From Prevotellaceae bacterium KH2P17 (GTDB lineage: Bacteria > Bacteroidota > Bacteroidia > Bacteroidales > Bacteroidaceae), in assembly GCA_900199655.1 (NCBI GenBank), contig FZRE01000004.1, positions 1 through 64,000 of the forward strand: a stretch of 64,000 bases of DNA, given 5' to 3'. The translations under genes and the position numbers were made by a program. The notes beneath the pieces were generated by a model, which did no database searches, was not told the DNA's origin, and saw only the letters and a program-made list of their open reading frames with translations. Positions 1-8,736 of this stretch are shown piece by piece. The stretch's first letter is position 1, and each line of letters starts with the position of its first letter.

Positions 1-4
1 CTCG

Positions 5-1384
5 AGAGTGTAAAGTAAACTGTGTCAGGCACCAATAAAAAAGTAGTTTAACACGTTTATTTTAAGATGGCAAACGAAGAAATAGATTACAAGTTGGCAG
101 CCGAGCAATTACGTACAGGCAAGCCTTTATTTGGAAAAGACGGTGCTTTGGCACCGATGTTGGAGCGTATATTGAATGCAGCTCTTGAAGGTGAGATGGA
201 TGCTCACCTGAGTGTAGAATCCCGTGAGTCTGGCAATCGGCGTAACGGGAAGATGTCCAAGACAGTTCAGACACAATATGGTGAAGTGACCGTTGAGACT
301 CCCCGTGACCGTGATGGCAGCTTTGATCCCCAGACTGTCCGCAAGCGTGAGACGATTCTTGCAGAAGGGATGGCAGACCAGATTATTGGCATGTATGCTT
401 TTGGTACAAGCACCCGTGAGATTAGCCGCTACTTTGAGCGTGAGTTTAACACCAGACTGTCTGCAGAGACTATCAGTGCGATAACCGACCGTGTTCTGCC
501 TGAGATTAAAGAGTGGAAGTCGCGTAGCCTTGATGCCGTATATGCTATCTGCTGGCTTGACGCCATCCATTACAAGGTCAAGGATGATGCAGGTCGTGCA
601 GTCACTCGTGCCATTTACAATGTTCTGGGCATAAACAAGGAGGGTCATAAAGAGTTACTTGGCATGTACGTCGCAAAGAGCGAAGGAGCCAACTTCTGGC
701 TTGAGGTGCTTACGGACTTGCAGAACCGTGGCGTGGAGGACATTATGATATGCTGTGTGGACGGTCTGAAGGGCTTCCCTGATGCTATCCAAAGCGTATT
801 CCCACATACTGCCGTTCAACTCTGTATAGTGCATCAGATACGCAATTCCATCAAGTATGTTGGCAGCAAGCACCAGAAGGAGTTTCTGAAAGATCTGAAG
901 CGTATCTATGGAGCCGTCAGCAAAGAGGCTGCGGAAACGGAACTTGACAACCTTGAAGCCAAATGGGGCGAACAGTATCCTATCGTCATCAAGTCATGGC
1001 GTGACAATTGGGAGCGCTTGGCGGAGTTCTTCCAGTACACCAAGGAAATCCGACGTCTCATATATACGACCAACACCGTCGAAGGCTACCACCGCCAGAT
1101 ACGCAAAGTTACGAAGAACAAGGGCGTATTCCCATCTGATACAGCCTTGGAGAAACTGGTCTATCTGGCATATCGTAATGTCAGCGAAAAGTGGACCATG
1201 CCCCTTGCGAACTGGGCACTCATCTCACAACAATTGGCAATAAAATTTGGAGATAGATTTGAAATTATGTAACTTCGCAACCAGAAAGGCTCCTCATTTG
1301 GAAAACACGATTAAAAAGCGTGTTCCTCATCTGAGGTTAATATAATAAGGAAAATGACCTTGACACAGTTCTATTTACACTACC
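5..1384 (+). mobile_element. IS256-family insertion sequence
   Basis: The element holds one transposase gene and is bounded by imperfect inverted repeats of about 26 bp. The left repeat lies at 5-30 and the right at about 1358-1384; both contain the core AACTGTGTCA and an outer AGTGTAAA. Only four bases precede the left repeat in this window, so the 8-9 bp target duplication expected for IS256 cannot be checked. The right end lies 27 bp past the stop codon of the minus-strand nuclease gene, so that gene was not interrupted. Confidence 0.88.
67..1272 (+). CDS. IS256-family (mutator-type) transposase
   Basis: A DDE transposase of 401 residues, the usual length for IS256, that moves the surrounding element by cut-and-paste or circle formation. 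The N-terminal part carries the family's MLERILNAALEGEMDAHL segment. The catalytic region shows an Asp in CWLDAIHYKV, a second Asp in ICCVDGLKGFPDAI, a CIVHQIRNS segment and the Glu in NTVEGYHRQIRK. The reading frame is intact, so the copy may be active. It starts at an ATG 36 bp inside the left inverted repeat and ends about 85 bp before the right one. There is no partner gene. Family assignment is secure; activity is inferred only from the intact frame. Confidence 0.95.
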   Translation: MANEEIDYKLAAEQLRTGKPLFGKDGALAPMLERILNAALEGEMDAHLSVESRESGNRRNGKMSKTVQTQYGEVTVETPRDRDGSFDPQTVRKRETILAEGMADQIIGMYAFGTSTREISRYFEREFNTRLSAETISAITDRVLPEIKEWKSRSLDAVYAICWLDAIHYKVKDDAGRAVTRAIYNVLGINKEGHKELLGMYVAKSEGANFWLEVLTDLQNRGVEDIMICCVDGLKGFPDAIQSVFPHTAVQLCIVHQIRNSIKYVGSKHQKEFLKDLKRIYGAVSKEAAETELDNLEAKWGEQYPIVIKSWRDNWERLAEFFQYTKEIRRLIYTTNTVEGYHRQIRKVTKNKGVFPSDTALEKLVYLAYRNVSEKWTMPLANWALISQQLAIKFGDRFEIM

Positions 1385-1410
1385 ATCTGCTCTGAATCAT
1401 CCCATCCACT

Positions 1411-4400
1411 TTATATATTTTTTACTCCAAGCATAGCTTTAATCACTTTCTTATAATTATGTCCAAACCTTTTTTTATCTTTCTCTGTCATTTCCAATTC
1501 CCATTTATTCATCACAAAATACCGATAGGAAGTACATTGTTTTACTATATCTTGTCCTTTTTTCACATAAGTCTGGTAACTATACAGAAGATTATGGAAA
1601 TTTCTAAAGTCTTTATACGAATATGATGCAACTAATATCATCATGTCATAATCTACTACCAACAAATCTCCAATTTTATCAATATGCTCTTGTAAAATCT
1701 CACTTTCAAGTATTCGCTGGCGCAACTTATGCTGCATTATGTAGTTAATCCCACGCACACCAAATAAACGGCTATTAACAACAATTATTGGATGTACTAC
1801 TACCTTCCCCCTCCCATAATACTCTTTCCAAGGGGATTTCCCCGTAAAGAAATCCTCCATGTTGGTTACCAATTGTGGCAACCCTTTATTTCCACCAGTT
1901 TCACCTTTCTTTTTATTGAGACGATCATCAATAAAATCCATCATTAGATTCATATCTCCCCCATCTGCAACTTTTCTCTGAACCCTTATGTCTTTATATT
2001 CAAACATAAACAAATGATGTCGTGTTTTGATAGCAATATCTGGTGCTGATTGTTGTGCCGCAAAACAATGATTATTGTAGATTTGAATACGCTTGTTACC
2101 TATCATGTTTTTAACTGACTTATAGAATAGTTTTTTCTCTGAAAACTCTTTTGTCAGCAAGTTCATAAGGGCTTTCTCTGAATGAACCTGTTTTAATTCT
2201 TCTTTCACACTCCACCAAAAACTATCGAAGAATAAATGTGCATAGTACGGCTGTGATATTATTAGATATTCCTCTTCTGACATTTTTAGTATGGGGTACT
2301 TTCTAAAACATGTATTGTCAAGCAATTCCTGCTCAGTAAAGATTGTACTCATCTTATCCGTATCCCAAATATCAATACATTTGTCTGAAATGTATTTTAC
2401 AAATTTATTCCATAGTTGCAATGATTTTGTCTGTTCATAATCTTGCTGGCGTATATAATAAAGTCCTTCCTTAAAATTCTCTTTATCATGGTAGACTGCC
2501 AGAGGCATTTGCGCCAACAACATATAGCTAAACTCGTTCTGGAATCCATGCTTATTTACCACCCTTCTGATGGCATCGCCCACTTCTTTGTATTCTTTCC
2601 CAAATTCGTTCAATGCCAAAAACTTAAAGAGTTGAGCTTTTTCCAGTTCCTTTTTATTTTCTCCAAATTGGTCAATATTCAATATATCCTGTTGCATAAT
2701 AATCTTTGCATTCCGAATATCCGTATCACCACCTATCTTTGCCAAGATTTCCTTTTCACGTTGCATCTCCATATTGTTCTCTGCCAAAATGGCTTTCAGC
2801 AATGCTTCGTATGCCTCAAAACTCTCACCTATACCTTCTCTTTCATTGGGTAACATCAGTATTTTTGTCAGAAGACTAAAAAGTGCATGATGATTAACCA
2901 AAGTCAGCCAAGCATTTTTATATTTTTCTTCTTGTGCTTTTAATCGATGGAAAAGTCGTTTGACTTCAGGCTTCCCCCGATAATCTTGAAACATAACCAG
3001 TAGCCCATGCTCTGCATTCATTGAGAAACTATCAAAACCATCTACACTTATCATATGAACAACACCTTCAATCAACCACCGTTTGTTGATGCCATTGAGG
3101 TACGACACCGATTCTGTAGCATTGTCATCAAACAAATCTGCGTATTCCACCGTCTTTGTGACATAAGAGTGGTTTCCTAGCTGTTTAGGTTGTTTGGTTA
3201 TTGCGCTCAATACATCTGTTCTCAAGTCTTCGCCGTCCAACCGTTTTTCACCATTCATATACCTACTGAACGACATAGTCTGATTTATAATATTTGTCAT
3301 CATATCACCAATACGAATTGTCGAGGGATTAAAAGTTGTTTTTTTATAGTAGCTGATAAAGTATTGTAGGAATCCGTATTTCTTAAAGTTGCCTTTATAA
3401 AGAGTAAGAGTTCCCAAATCCGTTAATATCAGTGGGCATATTCTATTGTAATCTATTTTCTGACGAATGCACTCTTCACGCATCTTTCTATCTAAATAGT
3501 TTTTCCACCCTGCGTCTACCTGTCTTGCATCAGCTAATACCAGAACCATGAATATTCTGCTATCTTTATCTATGTTCTTATCCCAAGCAAATTCTCCTTC
3601 CAAAATCCTTTTAGCATTCCTAACAAGCTGTCCTACACCCTTATAACGCCATTTGTTTTTCTTAGTATCCAGATAGCCTACAAAGTCTTTGTCAACTTCA
3701 TTCAAGAGTAGCTGAATGGTTCCTTCTGCCTTGACCTCTTTGGGTATTTTGACATCCTTACATTCAAACAGTATAACATTCTTTCCGTCTCGAATATAAA
3801 AATCTGGAGGAGAACTCAACTTCTTCTCGGGAACTATATTCCTACATTCGTCGTCAGCAAGCGAAAACCATCCATGTGTGTTAGTTACTTCTTTCAGGCA
3901 ATTTGCTAATATAGTCTTTTCCGAAAACTCTGTTGTAAAAATCGTATTAAACCCCTGCATATTATCAGGGTGCTTACATTTCCACAAATCATTGAATATG
4001 AAATATAGCCCATCAAACATCCTATAAATCATAAATGAAACATCTATGACAGCATATTCGTGAGGTACTATCTTAATAAATGGTTTCTCTCTAAAAGTTT
4101 GATAGTCCACATTATCTTCTAAGGAGATGACTTCATGAATGTCAATGGAATCTTTACTCACAATCTGCTCTGATAATAGTTCGTCCTCATCCCTAAGTCG
4201 TTCAAAGTTGATAACACCGGTTTTATCTCTGGCTAAAGCCAAAATGCTCCAATATGTTCTCAAATAATATTCCCATGATGTAAGACCGTATACTTTTAGA
4301 AATTCATCATATAAGTCTTTGAGTTGAGGGTGCTGGGACACAAAATTGAAGAACTTGACAGTTCGGACATTCTGATTCCTCACCAATTCTTTAATATCTG

Positions 4401-5052
4401 ATTCCCGATTTATAAAGTCATTATACGCATACCTTGACATCAAAAGACTGGCTATAAACAGTTCCAAATCATCCTCTTGCTTGTATGGTGGTTCACCTTG
4501 ATTTCTGTTGAAGGTAATTTCATTGGCTATCAAAAATGCTGTATACAGATTTTTCTCTAGTTGCGCAATGTTATCAGAGCCATCACTTTCCTGCATCGCC
4601 ATAATGTATTTCAGCAAAAGAAGCGGTGTCTCGCTACCTGTCGCATATTCCATCGGTTGTTGCTTTCTGTCTGTCTCCCGTGTGAAATAGGCTTTATACC
4701 TATGGATTACATCAAGTAACTGGTCTAAATTATTGGGACCAAAAAAGAATCTCGGCACATCAATCTGAGTTGTTTTCTCATCTCTAAAATCAGGATTATA
4801 GAAAAGTTTACCAACCAACTTATTCTGCATATTCGATACTAACCTGATAGCCCAAATACGCGGTAATCCAGCAAGGAGTTTTTCGAGAGGATACATTTCT
4901 CCATTTGGGTACAATTGTTTGTATCCAACAATTCCTGCCAATTTCCCTTCTTTATATATAGCCATATTATCTTTATTGTCGTCTTTTATATTCCGCAGCT
5001 GACTTGACACAGCTTCATTAAACTCTGTTTTACCCAGCAAGAATAGAAACAC
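1411..5052 (-). CDS. Large protein with two PD-(D/E)XK nuclease-like motifs
   Basis: Not recognised as a named family. The 1213-residue protein holds two copies of a restriction-nuclease-like signature. The first has P416-D417, then E430-C-K432 in ILFECKD; the second has P1004-D1005, then E1018-Y-K1020 in FMFEYKD. Asp-Glu spacing is 13 in both. Each is preceded by EFSEK (375-379; 969-973) and followed by a KGxxQLVxN segment (471-479; 1056-1064) that fits the QxxxY helix of the fold, so a whole module of about 200 residues appears duplicated. No helicase, methylase or membrane segment is visible. The gene is markedly AT-rich against the tra genes beside it, which suggests separate acquisition. 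It stands alone between the tra terminator and the IS. A nucleic-acid-cutting defence role is inference. The start is GTG at 5052; ATG at 4965 (residue 30) is an alternative. Confidence 0.75.
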   Translation of the reverse strand: MFLFLLGKTEFNEAVSSQLRNIKDDNKDNMAIYKEGKLAGIVGYKQLYPNGEMYPLEKLLAGLPRIWAIRLVSNMQNKLVGKLFYNPDFRDEKTTQIDVPRFFFGPNNLDQLLDVIHRYKAYFTRETDRKQQPMEYATGSETPLLLLKYIMAMQESDGSDNIAQLEKNLYTAFLIANEITFNRNQGEPPYKQEDDLELFIASLLMSRYAYNDFINRESDIKELVRNQNVRTVKFFNFVSQHPQLKDLYDEFLKVYGLTSWEYYLRTYWSILALARDKTGVINFERLRDEDELLSEQIVSKDSIDIHEVISLEDNVDYQTFREKPFIKIVPHEYAVIDVSFMIYRMFDGLYFIFNDLWKCKHPDNMQGFNTIFTTEFSEKTILANCLKEVTNTHGWFSLADDECRNIVPEKKLSSPPDFYIRDGKNVILFECKDVKIPKEVKAEGTIQLLLNEVDKDFVGYLDTKKNKWRYKGVGQLVRNAKRILEGEFAWDKNIDKDSRIFMVLVLADARQVDAGWKNYLDRKMREECIRQKIDYNRICPLILTDLGTLTLYKGNFKKYGFLQYFISYYKKTTFNPSTIRIGDMMTNIINQTMSFSRYMNGEKRLDGEDLRTDVLSAITKQPKQLGNHSYVTKTVEYADLFDDNATESVSYLNGINKRWLIEGVVHMISVDGFDSFSMNAEHGLLVMFQDYRGKPEVKRLFHRLKAQEEKYKNAWLTLVNHHALFSLLTKILMLPNEREGIGESFEAYEALLKAILAENNMEMQREKEILAKIGGDTDIRNAKIIMQQDILNIDQFGENKKELEKAQLFKFLALNEFGKEYKEVGDAIRRVVNKHGFQNEFSYMLLAQMPLAVYHDKENFKEGLYYIRQQDYEQTKSLQLWNKFVKYISDKCIDIWDTDKMSTIFTEQELLDNTCFRKYPILKMSEEEYLIISQPYYAHLFFDSFWWSVKEELKQVHSEKALMNLLTKEFSEKKLFYKSVKNMIGNKRIQIYNNHCFAAQQSAPDIAIKTRHHLFMFEYKDIRVQRKVADGGDMNLMMDFIDDRLNKKKGETGGNKGLPQLVTNMEDFFTGKSPWKEYYGRGKVVVHPIIVVNSRLFGVRGINYIMQHKLRQRILESEILQEHIDKIGDLLVVDYDMMILVASYSYKDFRNFHNLLYSYQTYVKKGQDIVKQCTSYRYFVMNKWELEMTEKDKKRFGHNYKKVIKAMLGVKNI

Positions 5053-5231
5053 AATCTCTCTTTGCGGAACTTGAAATACTTATTTCTCTTACTATAGTAA
5101 ATATTCTTTCTTGTTTTAATCCCTTCTCTATTTCAGTACAAAAGGAAGTTCTCTACTAAAAATTTCATTTTTTCAATAAATATCTCATGTATTGATTTTC
5201 GACACATACATTCAAATAATAATTTATTTAG

Positions 5232-5239
5232 CAAAGTTA
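5232..5239 (-). promoter_or_regulatory. Candidate -7 box for the nuclease-like gene
   Basis: The minus strand reads TAACTTTG, a match to the Bacteroidales -7 consensus TAnnTTTG, 180 bp upstream of the GTG start. No clear -33 box is seen at the expected distance. The stretch 5053-5279 is otherwise AT-rich and contains no gene I can support. Confidence 0.4.
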
Positions 5240-5279
5240 CTCATTCATAACGAGAAAGATGAATAAATTGGCAAGAAAA

Positions 5280-5315
5280 CGCCCCTTGCGAAACATAAAA
5301 ATGTCGCAAGAGGCG
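5280..5315 (-). terminator. Rho-independent terminator of the tra operon
   Basis: A GC-rich hairpin with arms CGCCCCTTGCGA and TCGCAAGAGGCG (near-perfect, about 12-nt loop) is followed on the minus strand by a run of T. It lies 11 bp beyond the stop codon of the lysozyme gene and closes the long minus-strand transfer operon. Confidence 0.8.
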
Positions 5316-5326
5316 TAATTTGAGAA

Positions 5327-5836
5327 TCAGGGGATATAAAACAGGGCAAACTCTATCTTTCGTCGTTTGACAAGACTTTTGAGGACTTGTCCTTTATAAC
5401 GGCAGAACACGATAAACTCACGATAGATATTCCTGTCTCCCCGCTCAAGTTTTCTGATGAGTTTGCTTTTGGGATGTCTGCCATATCCGAGCAGCGTTCC
5501 CGTTCCCACATTGTATGAGAGAACGGTCAGCAGCAGGGCATCCTTCCCGTATCGGCGGAAAAGGGCGTACCGACCGAGAAGGTCGGAACGCAGCAGGGAG
5601 TCCGCCTGCTTTTCCGAGATATTGGGAGACAGCCTTTCTCCACGCAGCAGCCTGTGCCCATACCCTATATAGGGATAGTGGCGGCCGTGCCACCCTTCAA
5701 AATACTTGACGCAGAGGACAGCCTTGTCAAACCTTGAAAGCCTCTCCCATGCCGTCTTCTGCGCTTCAGCCGGCAGGAGTACGGCAATGAATGCATACAC
5801 GCACAGCCATCTGGTCAAAGTCTTTCTCCACATCAT
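5327..5836 (-). CDS. Conjugation-associated lysozyme (GH24-like)
   Basis: A muramidase that probably opens the peptidoglycan for the mating channel. The 169-residue protein starts with a hydrophobic signal-like stretch (about residues 9-25, ending near the AEAQ junction). It then shows the phage-lysozyme signature: the catalytic Glu in KYFEGWHG followed by PYIGYGHRL. A later VLSYNVGTG segment matches the conserved helix of the same fold. It overlaps traQ by 4 bp and is the last gene of the tra operon, just before the terminator; a lysozyme in this position is usual in Bacteroidetes conjugative elements. Family assignment is good, and the role in transfer follows from context. Confidence 0.85.
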   Translation of the reverse strand: MMWRKTLTRWLCVYAFIAVLLPAEAQKTAWERLSRFDKAVLCVKYFEGWHGRHYPYIGYGHRLLRGERLSPNISEKQADSLLRSDLLGRYALFRRYGKDALLLTVLSYNVGTGTLLGYGRHPKSKLIRKLERGDRNIYREFIVFCRYKGQVLKSLVKRRKIEFALFYIP

Positions 5837-6297
5837 CCTTCCCCTTTATTCCCTGCATCGTCCTTCCGGTCCTCCCCGTCATGGTTGAAGTCAAAGACCA
5901 GTTGGCAGGAATTGCCGTCCGTTCCCTCTATGACCACGATGAAGTTATGAGCTTCGGCAGAAGCGGAAGTAAAGTACAGTCGGAAAACTTCCTTGGTCAG
6001 CGGATAACGGTCGTTGGGCTTGAACACCGTCCCGTCATCCATTCTCAGCATACCCTTACCTTCGTACTGGAAGTAGCGGATGGTATAGCCTGTGTCCTCG
6101 TAGTGTCCTTCCCTTTTGAGTTCGCACCGTATCTCGACCGTCTGCCCCTTTGCTATTTTCTTGGGGACGGGCATTGTCTCTACCGTGAACGGGTACGCCT
6201 GCTGAATATCCAGCTCGTGATCACAAGCAGATAGGCAAAACATGGCGAGGGTAAGCACTCCCATTACCCAAATCGTATTTAATATTTTTATTTTCAT
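5833..6297 (-). CDS. traQ: Conjugative transfer lipoprotein TraQ (DUF3872)
   Basis: A 154-residue protein of the TraQ/DUF3872 family found near the end of CTnDOT-type tra operons. Its N-terminus is a lipoprotein signal with lipobox LSAC, so it is probably attached to a membrane on the outer side. The mature part (FTVETMPVPKKIAKGQTVEI) looks like a small beta-sandwich, and its biochemical role is unknown. It overlaps the lysozyme gene by 4 bp and follows traP by 27 bp, consistent with one transcript. Confidence 0.85.
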   Translation of the reverse strand: MKIKILNTIWVMGVLTLAMFCLSACDHELDIQQAYPFTVETMPVPKKIAKGQTVEIRCELKREGHYEDTGYTIRYFQYEGKGMLRMDDGTVFKPNDRYPLTKEVFRLYFTSASAEAHNFIVVIEGTDGNSCQLVFDFNHDGEDRKDDAGNKGEG

Positions 6298-6324
6298 CGT
6301 TTGTTACATTTTATCGTTATACAT

Positions 6325-7170
6325 TCAGTCCTGCTTTTGTGAGAGCAGGTAGTCATTCAAATCCTTGTGACCGGCATACAGGGAGGAACGGTCAAAGACC
6401 TTCTCCCCGAAATCTTCCCTCAGCCTTTCCAATGTCCTATGTCCCGCATCATCATTGTCGAGATAGCAATCTATCCTTCGATAGCCGCCAAGCACTTTCA
6501 GTGCCTTCTCCACATTGGAAACGGAATTAAGGACAAGCCAGTCCGAAGCAATGATGCCGAGTTGCATGGCGGAGAGGTAATCCATAAATCCCTCGAAGAC
6601 GGCGCACACGTCCGAGCCGTTACGCCTCAGTGATATGTCTTTGGGTGGTATGCAGCCCTTGAAGAAGCGGTTACGAAGCTCCCATCCTCCTGCCTTGTTA
6701 CGGAACCCGATGGCGTAGTACCGCTTGCCATGTACCCGGTATCGGACCTCCTCGCAGTTGGTTATGGCAATATCGGCAAAAATGCCGCGCTCCCTCAGAT
6801 ACCCCAGCAATTTGCTGTCCTGCAATGGGCGTACCCAAATATCCTCGAAGACGGGTTCTTTCTCTTCATTTCTTTGTGGACGTTCCATTATGGGTAGCGG
6901 ACACGTTCCGCTCTTTGCGATGAAAGCCGCCCGCAGGAGGAAATCACCGCTTCCGATAAACTCTCCTGCCAAGTCGAAGATGTCGCCGCCTTTTCCCGTC
7001 CCAAAATCGAACCAGACATTCTTGGTGGTATCGACCTTGAACGAAGGTGTCCGTTCCGTTCGGTACGGAGCGGAATACCACAGGGCGTTCCCTCTCTGTC
7101 TGGCCGGATGAATCCCCATTGCGTTCAGGAAGTCCGCAATGGGAATCTCTCTCATCTGCCGCGCGTCCAT
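6325..7170 (-). CDS. traP: Conjugation DNA primase TraP (CHC2-like and Toprim)
   Basis: A primase-like protein thought to make primers on transferred single-stranded DNA. The N-terminal third resembles the CHC2 primase region (SAPYRTERTPSFKVD, then FDFGTGKGGDIFDL) but lacks the zinc-binding cysteines. The C-terminal half is a Toprim domain with the Glu in VFEGFMDYLS and the acidic pair in YLDNDDAGHRTL. I chose the ATG at 7168-7170 because it shares a base with the traO stop (TGATG), a typical coupled start, giving 281 residues. An in-frame ATG 66 bp upstream would lie inside traO and adds residues of no family character. Confidence 0.87.
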   Translation of the reverse strand: MDARQMREIPIADFLNAMGIHPARQRGNALWYSAPYRTERTPSFKVDTTKNVWFDFGTGKGGDIFDLAGEFIGSGDFLLRAAFIAKSGTCPLPIMERPQRNEEKEPVFEDIWVRPLQDSKLLGYLRERGIFADIAITNCEEVRYRVHGKRYYAIGFRNKAGGWELRNRFFKGCIPPKDISLRRNGSDVCAVFEGFMDYLSAMQLGIIASDWLVLNSVSNVEKALKVLGGYRRIDCYLDNDDAGHRTLERLREDFGEKVFDRSSLYAGHKDLNDYLLSQKQD

Positions 7171-7751
7171 CAGTCCAGCATGATTTTCAGTCCGACACCG
7201 TATTGCGTATGGAAATGTCCCGTGTGTCCTCCCCACAGGGAACGCTCCCTTAGGCTTGCCGTAAGGGCGATGCGGTCTGAGAGATAGACCTCAGCCTGCA
7301 ATGTCAATGCGCCGCCGTACACGAAAGCGTCCCTGTCAAGGATGGTCGCACCGTCGGAAAGGAGTTTCCTGCCCCAGTTCACGGTTTCATAGCCGCCCAA
7401 TGCGGAACAGCCGATGTAGAAGAACACATTCTTCCTGTCATCAGACAGGAACAGGCGGTAATAGCCTCCTTCTGCCGTTACCTGCGCTATGGGCAGGTGT
7501 GTCGCCTTATAGGGATGATGCACTTGCAGGTAGTCAGCTCCGAAGGTCCACTTGCTTCCACTTTTGGCATAGGTGGAAAGCGCCGCGCCGAAGGCATATC
7601 CGGCCTTGTCGCCTCCCTTTCCATGATAGAAACCGTCAGCCATGTCGGCACGGACTTCAAGGGCTTTCATCCCGGGAAGACATCTCTGCGCGTCTGCCTG
7701 CCCTGTCGTGAGGCAGAACAGGACGGTAAGAATAGGAAATAACTTTGTCAT
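7170..7751 (-). CDS. traO: Conjugal transfer protein TraO
   Basis: A 193-residue member of the TraO family of Bacteroidetes mating systems. It has a signal peptide (cleavage near the QADAQR junction) and a body of alternating beta-strand-like segments ending in GVGLKIMLD. A C-terminal hydrophobic strand of this kind suggests an outer-membrane beta-barrel-like protein. It lies 7 bp after traN and is coupled to traP by an overlapping stop and start. The role in the outer-membrane part of the channel is inferred from the family. Confidence 0.83.
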   Translation of the reverse strand: MTKLFPILTVLFCLTTGQADAQRCLPGMKALEVRADMADGFYHGKGGDKAGYAFGAALSTYAKSGSKWTFGADYLQVHHPYKATHLPIAQVTAEGGYYRLFLSDDRKNVFFYIGCSALGGYETVNWGRKLLSDGATILDRDAFVYGGALTLQAEVYLSDRIALTASLRERSLWGGHTGHFHTQYGVGLKIMLD

Positions 7752-7758
7752 CTTCCTG

Positions 7759-8682
7759 CTATTTGATGGTCAGTTCCTCAATATTGCACGCACGGACAAG
7801 GTCTTCGTTCTCTATAGTGAAGGTCTGGTGCCTTCCCCCGTTCTTCTCGCAGAGTTCCACCACGAGGTGCTTGTCGTCAGGAATGGTGAACTTCTGCATC
7901 GCAAAGACCGTTCTCTCGCTGGAATATCTAGCGATACTCGTCACGTTGTTCTGTGCCCGCAGGGGAAGTACCACCTGCTCCTGCACGGCCGTGCGCCTGG
8001 CCACTTTCCTGTCCACGATTTTCCATGTGATGTAGTCAATGTCAAAGGGGATGCTTCCCATGTTCCTGATTTCCGTATGGAAATAGAGAAGCCCGTTGTG
8101 GGCGTAGATGCCCTTGAGACGGAACTGCACGCCGAAACGCCTGCTCCCGATATGCTTCACGAGCCTCCTGTTCTCTTTCCAGATGGACTTCATGATCAGG
8201 CGTACCAGTAACGGGCTCTCGCTGCCGAGCTCTCTCAGATAGACCTGCCGGGCATTGTTCGGGCGGTTTACCGCCTCCCCGTCATGGATGAAGTCCTTCA
8301 TCTCGATGTTCGTCATGAGCGGCTCTTCCGCGTAGCGGACATTGAACGAGTAGAAAGCCCCGTCCTCGGTAATGACGGACATGTTCGTCTCTCCCTTATA
8401 GTTCCTCACCGCTGCCTTCACCCGGATGACGTTCCCCGCGTCCTCGGCTTTTCCCGCGATGATGTTGGGAGAGCCCAGATCGACATATCTCACTTCCGAA
8501 GGGAAAAGCAGGTGGACGGTCTTCTCATAGGACACTTCCAGCTCGTGTGGCGGTATCATGCGGTCAAAGGGGATTTCCCTTGCCATCCTCACATTGCCGT
8601 TTTCCTTTTCCGGCACTTGCGCTTCCACGCCGGCTGCCCCCAGAAGGAGGGCCAGCGCCATTGCCATTTGTTTCATTTTCAT
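7759..8682 (-). CDS. traN: Conjugal transfer protein TraN (VirB9-like)
   Basis: A 307-residue TraN (DUF4138) protein, considered the VirB9-like outer-membrane core component of Bacteroidetes transfer machines. It carries a signal peptide (GAAGVEAQ) and then a segment with SYEKTVHLLFPSEVRYVDLG, the characteristic VirB9-type beta-strand start. Further strands and a C-terminal immunoglobulin-like part (VELCEKNGGRHQTFTI) follow. It is preceded by traM (54 bp) and followed by traO (7 bp). Confidence 0.88.
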   Translation of the reverse strand: MKMKQMAMALALLLGAAGVEAQVPEKENGNVRMAREIPFDRMIPPHELEVSYEKTVHLLFPSEVRYVDLGSPNIIAGKAEDAGNVIRVKAAVRNYKGETNMSVITEDGAFYSFNVRYAEEPLMTNIEMKDFIHDGEAVNRPNNARQVYLRELGSESPLLVRLIMKSIWKENRRLVKHIGSRRFGVQFRLKGIYAHNGLLYFHTEIRNMGSIPFDIDYITWKIVDRKVARRTAVQEQVVLPLRAQNNVTSIARYSSERTVFAMQKFTIPDDKHLVVELCEKNGGRHQTFTIENEDLVRACNIEELTIK

Positions 8683-8736
8683 CTTGCTGTGATTTTAATT
8701 TGTTGGATAAAGTGATGATTGTTTCCTTTCCTGTAC

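Noticed and set aside
7548..7562. The minus strand has TGGAAGCAAGTGGAC, similar to the 15-bp repeat unit.
   Set aside because: It is a single unit inside traO with no partner at 21 bp and is explained by the protein sequence.
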